64,000 nt of DNA, taken from NCBI GenBank assembly GCA_964610745.1, contig CAZSYL010000015.1, forward strand, positions 1-64,000, given 5' to 3'. Position numbers and translations under genes: made by a program. Shown in pieces: positions 63,436 to 64,000 of this stretch. The notes beneath the pieces were generated by a model. It worked only from the letters and a program-made list of their open reading frames with translations. It was not told the DNA's origin and searched no databases. Origin of the DNA: SHLQ01 sp964610745. Lineage in GTDB: Bacteria > Actinomycetota > Acidimicrobiia > Acidimicrobiales > SHLQ01. The stretch's first letter is position 1; the number at the start of each line of letters is the position of its first letter.

Positions 63436-63624
63436 CTACTGGACTGCAACCGGCTCAGGAATAGCGTCGACAGCTGCGGGAGCAGCAGCGAGGATGGAGC
63501 GCACGTCGAGTAGCAGATCTGCAACTTCGGTGGTGCTCATCAACTCACGCGACATCGTGAGACCCAGGCCCTGATCGATAAGAGCAAGGGCTTCGTTGAT
63601 GTTGACTTCTACGGTGTCGGTCAT
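63436..63624 (-). CDS. Small hypothetical protein
   Basis: 62 residues from ATG 63624 with AAGGG upstream (MTDTVEVNINEALALIDQGLGLTMSRELMSTTEVADLLLDVRSILAAAPAA). It is predicted helical, without signal or membrane segments. I do not recognise it; the ribosome site and codon pattern support coding. It is divergent from the SDR gene and convergent with the aldolase gene. Confidence 0.55.
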   Translation of the reverse strand: MTDTVEVNINEALALIDQGLGLTMSRELMSTTEVADLLLDVRSILAAAPAAVDAIPEPVAVQ

Positions 63625-63803
63625 GACATGCCCTTCGTTGATCGTGTGGAACGAGGATTTCCTGTTCCGTATTAGAAGCAACCTACAGATGGAGGCTGAC
63701 ATTCCGTTCTTGCCGTACTCTCACAGTACCCGCACCCGATCAATCACAAACGGCGCGTATGGCTTAATTTCACGTGAACCAGTGACCTAGCAGGAGTTCA
63801 GTT

Positions 63804-64000
63804 ATGCAGATCAAGGACAAAGTTGTGGTCGTCACCGGCGCTGGTGCAGGAATAGGGCGAGCGCTTAGTGAACGGTTCGTCGCGGAGGGCGCGAATGCAG
63901 TGATTGCAACAGATATCAGCCCTGATCTCGAGTCGGTCTCAGCCGAAATCGGGGCTCATGCGATCGCTGCCGATGTGTCCAAAGAGGACAGCATCGTTGC
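63804..64000 (+). CDS. Short-chain dehydrogenase/reductase (3' end beyond the window)
   Basis: Starts at ATG 63804 after CAGGAGTTCAGTT. The first 65 residues have the NAD(P)-binding TGAGAGIG (TGxxxGxG) motif and the acidic ATDIS after strand 2, which favours NAD(H), followed by AADVSKEDSIV. The catalytic YxxxK lies beyond the window. Confidence 0.93.
   Translation, partial: MQIKDKVVVVTGAGAGIGRALSERFVAEGANAVIATDISPDLESVSAEIGAHAIAADVSKEDSIV

Overview
The window looks like a draft chromosome scaffold of an uncultivated, probably free-living actinobacterium, most likely of the class Acidimicrobiia. The evidence is a moderately high GC content, an endonuclease NucS in place of MutS/MutL, a mycothiol-type DinB/maleylpyruvate-isomerase protein, the actinobacterial order murI / Rv1339-like hydrolase / rph / rdgB, a mycobacterial-type ini-like gene set, and many lipoproteins with acidic or Thr-rich linkers. 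Two runs of exactly 100 N (26055-26154 and 36406-36505) are scaffold gaps, both inside repetitive coding sequence.

Layout. 1-4000: a glutaredoxin/AhpD-like operon divergent from a TetR regulator, then a Tat-exported protein with a small partner; two identical-arm palindromes link the two units. 4000-16400: clpP, tRNA-Leu(UAG), a four-PAS GGDEF/EAL protein, the rdgB-rph-[VWA lipoprotein]-MBL-murI block, a methyltransferase, a JAMM protease, smpB and pgi. 16500-25600: a thioredoxin-fold protein, a sterol-desaturase-like enzyme, a membrane-anchored beta-propeller, the tmRNA gene ssrA (20734-21119), a nucleotidyltransferase, a REP/MITE-like element, an alditol-oxidase-like flavoprotein, an isochorismatase-like hydrolase and a fasciclin lipoprotein.

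25700-42730 is the most unusual region. It has an Asp/Asn-rich repeat protein, an 825-residue MalT/IniR-like LuxR regulator, a pair of dynamin-like GTPases matching mycobacterial IniA and IniC in size and order, a second repeat protein, an IniB N-terminal-domain protein, and three divergently transcribed Hsp70-type ATPases. Two of these ATPases carry a transmembrane helix followed by an outward-facing formylglycine-enzyme-like (SUMF1) domain and a lectin-like tail. A 20-bp motif lies upstream of four transcription units of this region, which suggests one regulon. I infer an envelope-stress or membrane-remodelling system: an expanded ini-type locus with membrane-spanning Hsp70 sensors.

42960-64000: a two-domain spondin-like secreted protein, an acyl-CoA ligase coupled to a Cas4/AddB-like Fe-S nuclease, a TIGR03086 protein, a Tat-lipoprotein metallo-beta-lactamase-fold protein, two tandem HD-GYP/pentapeptide-repeat proteins sharing an apparently identical 678-bp core (gene conversion), a UbiB kinase, nucS, a VanW lipoprotein, a geranylgeranyl-reductase-like flavoprotein, typA, a DUF4349 lipoprotein, a PAP2 phosphatase, a class II aldolase, a 62-residue protein and the start of a short-chain dehydrogenase.
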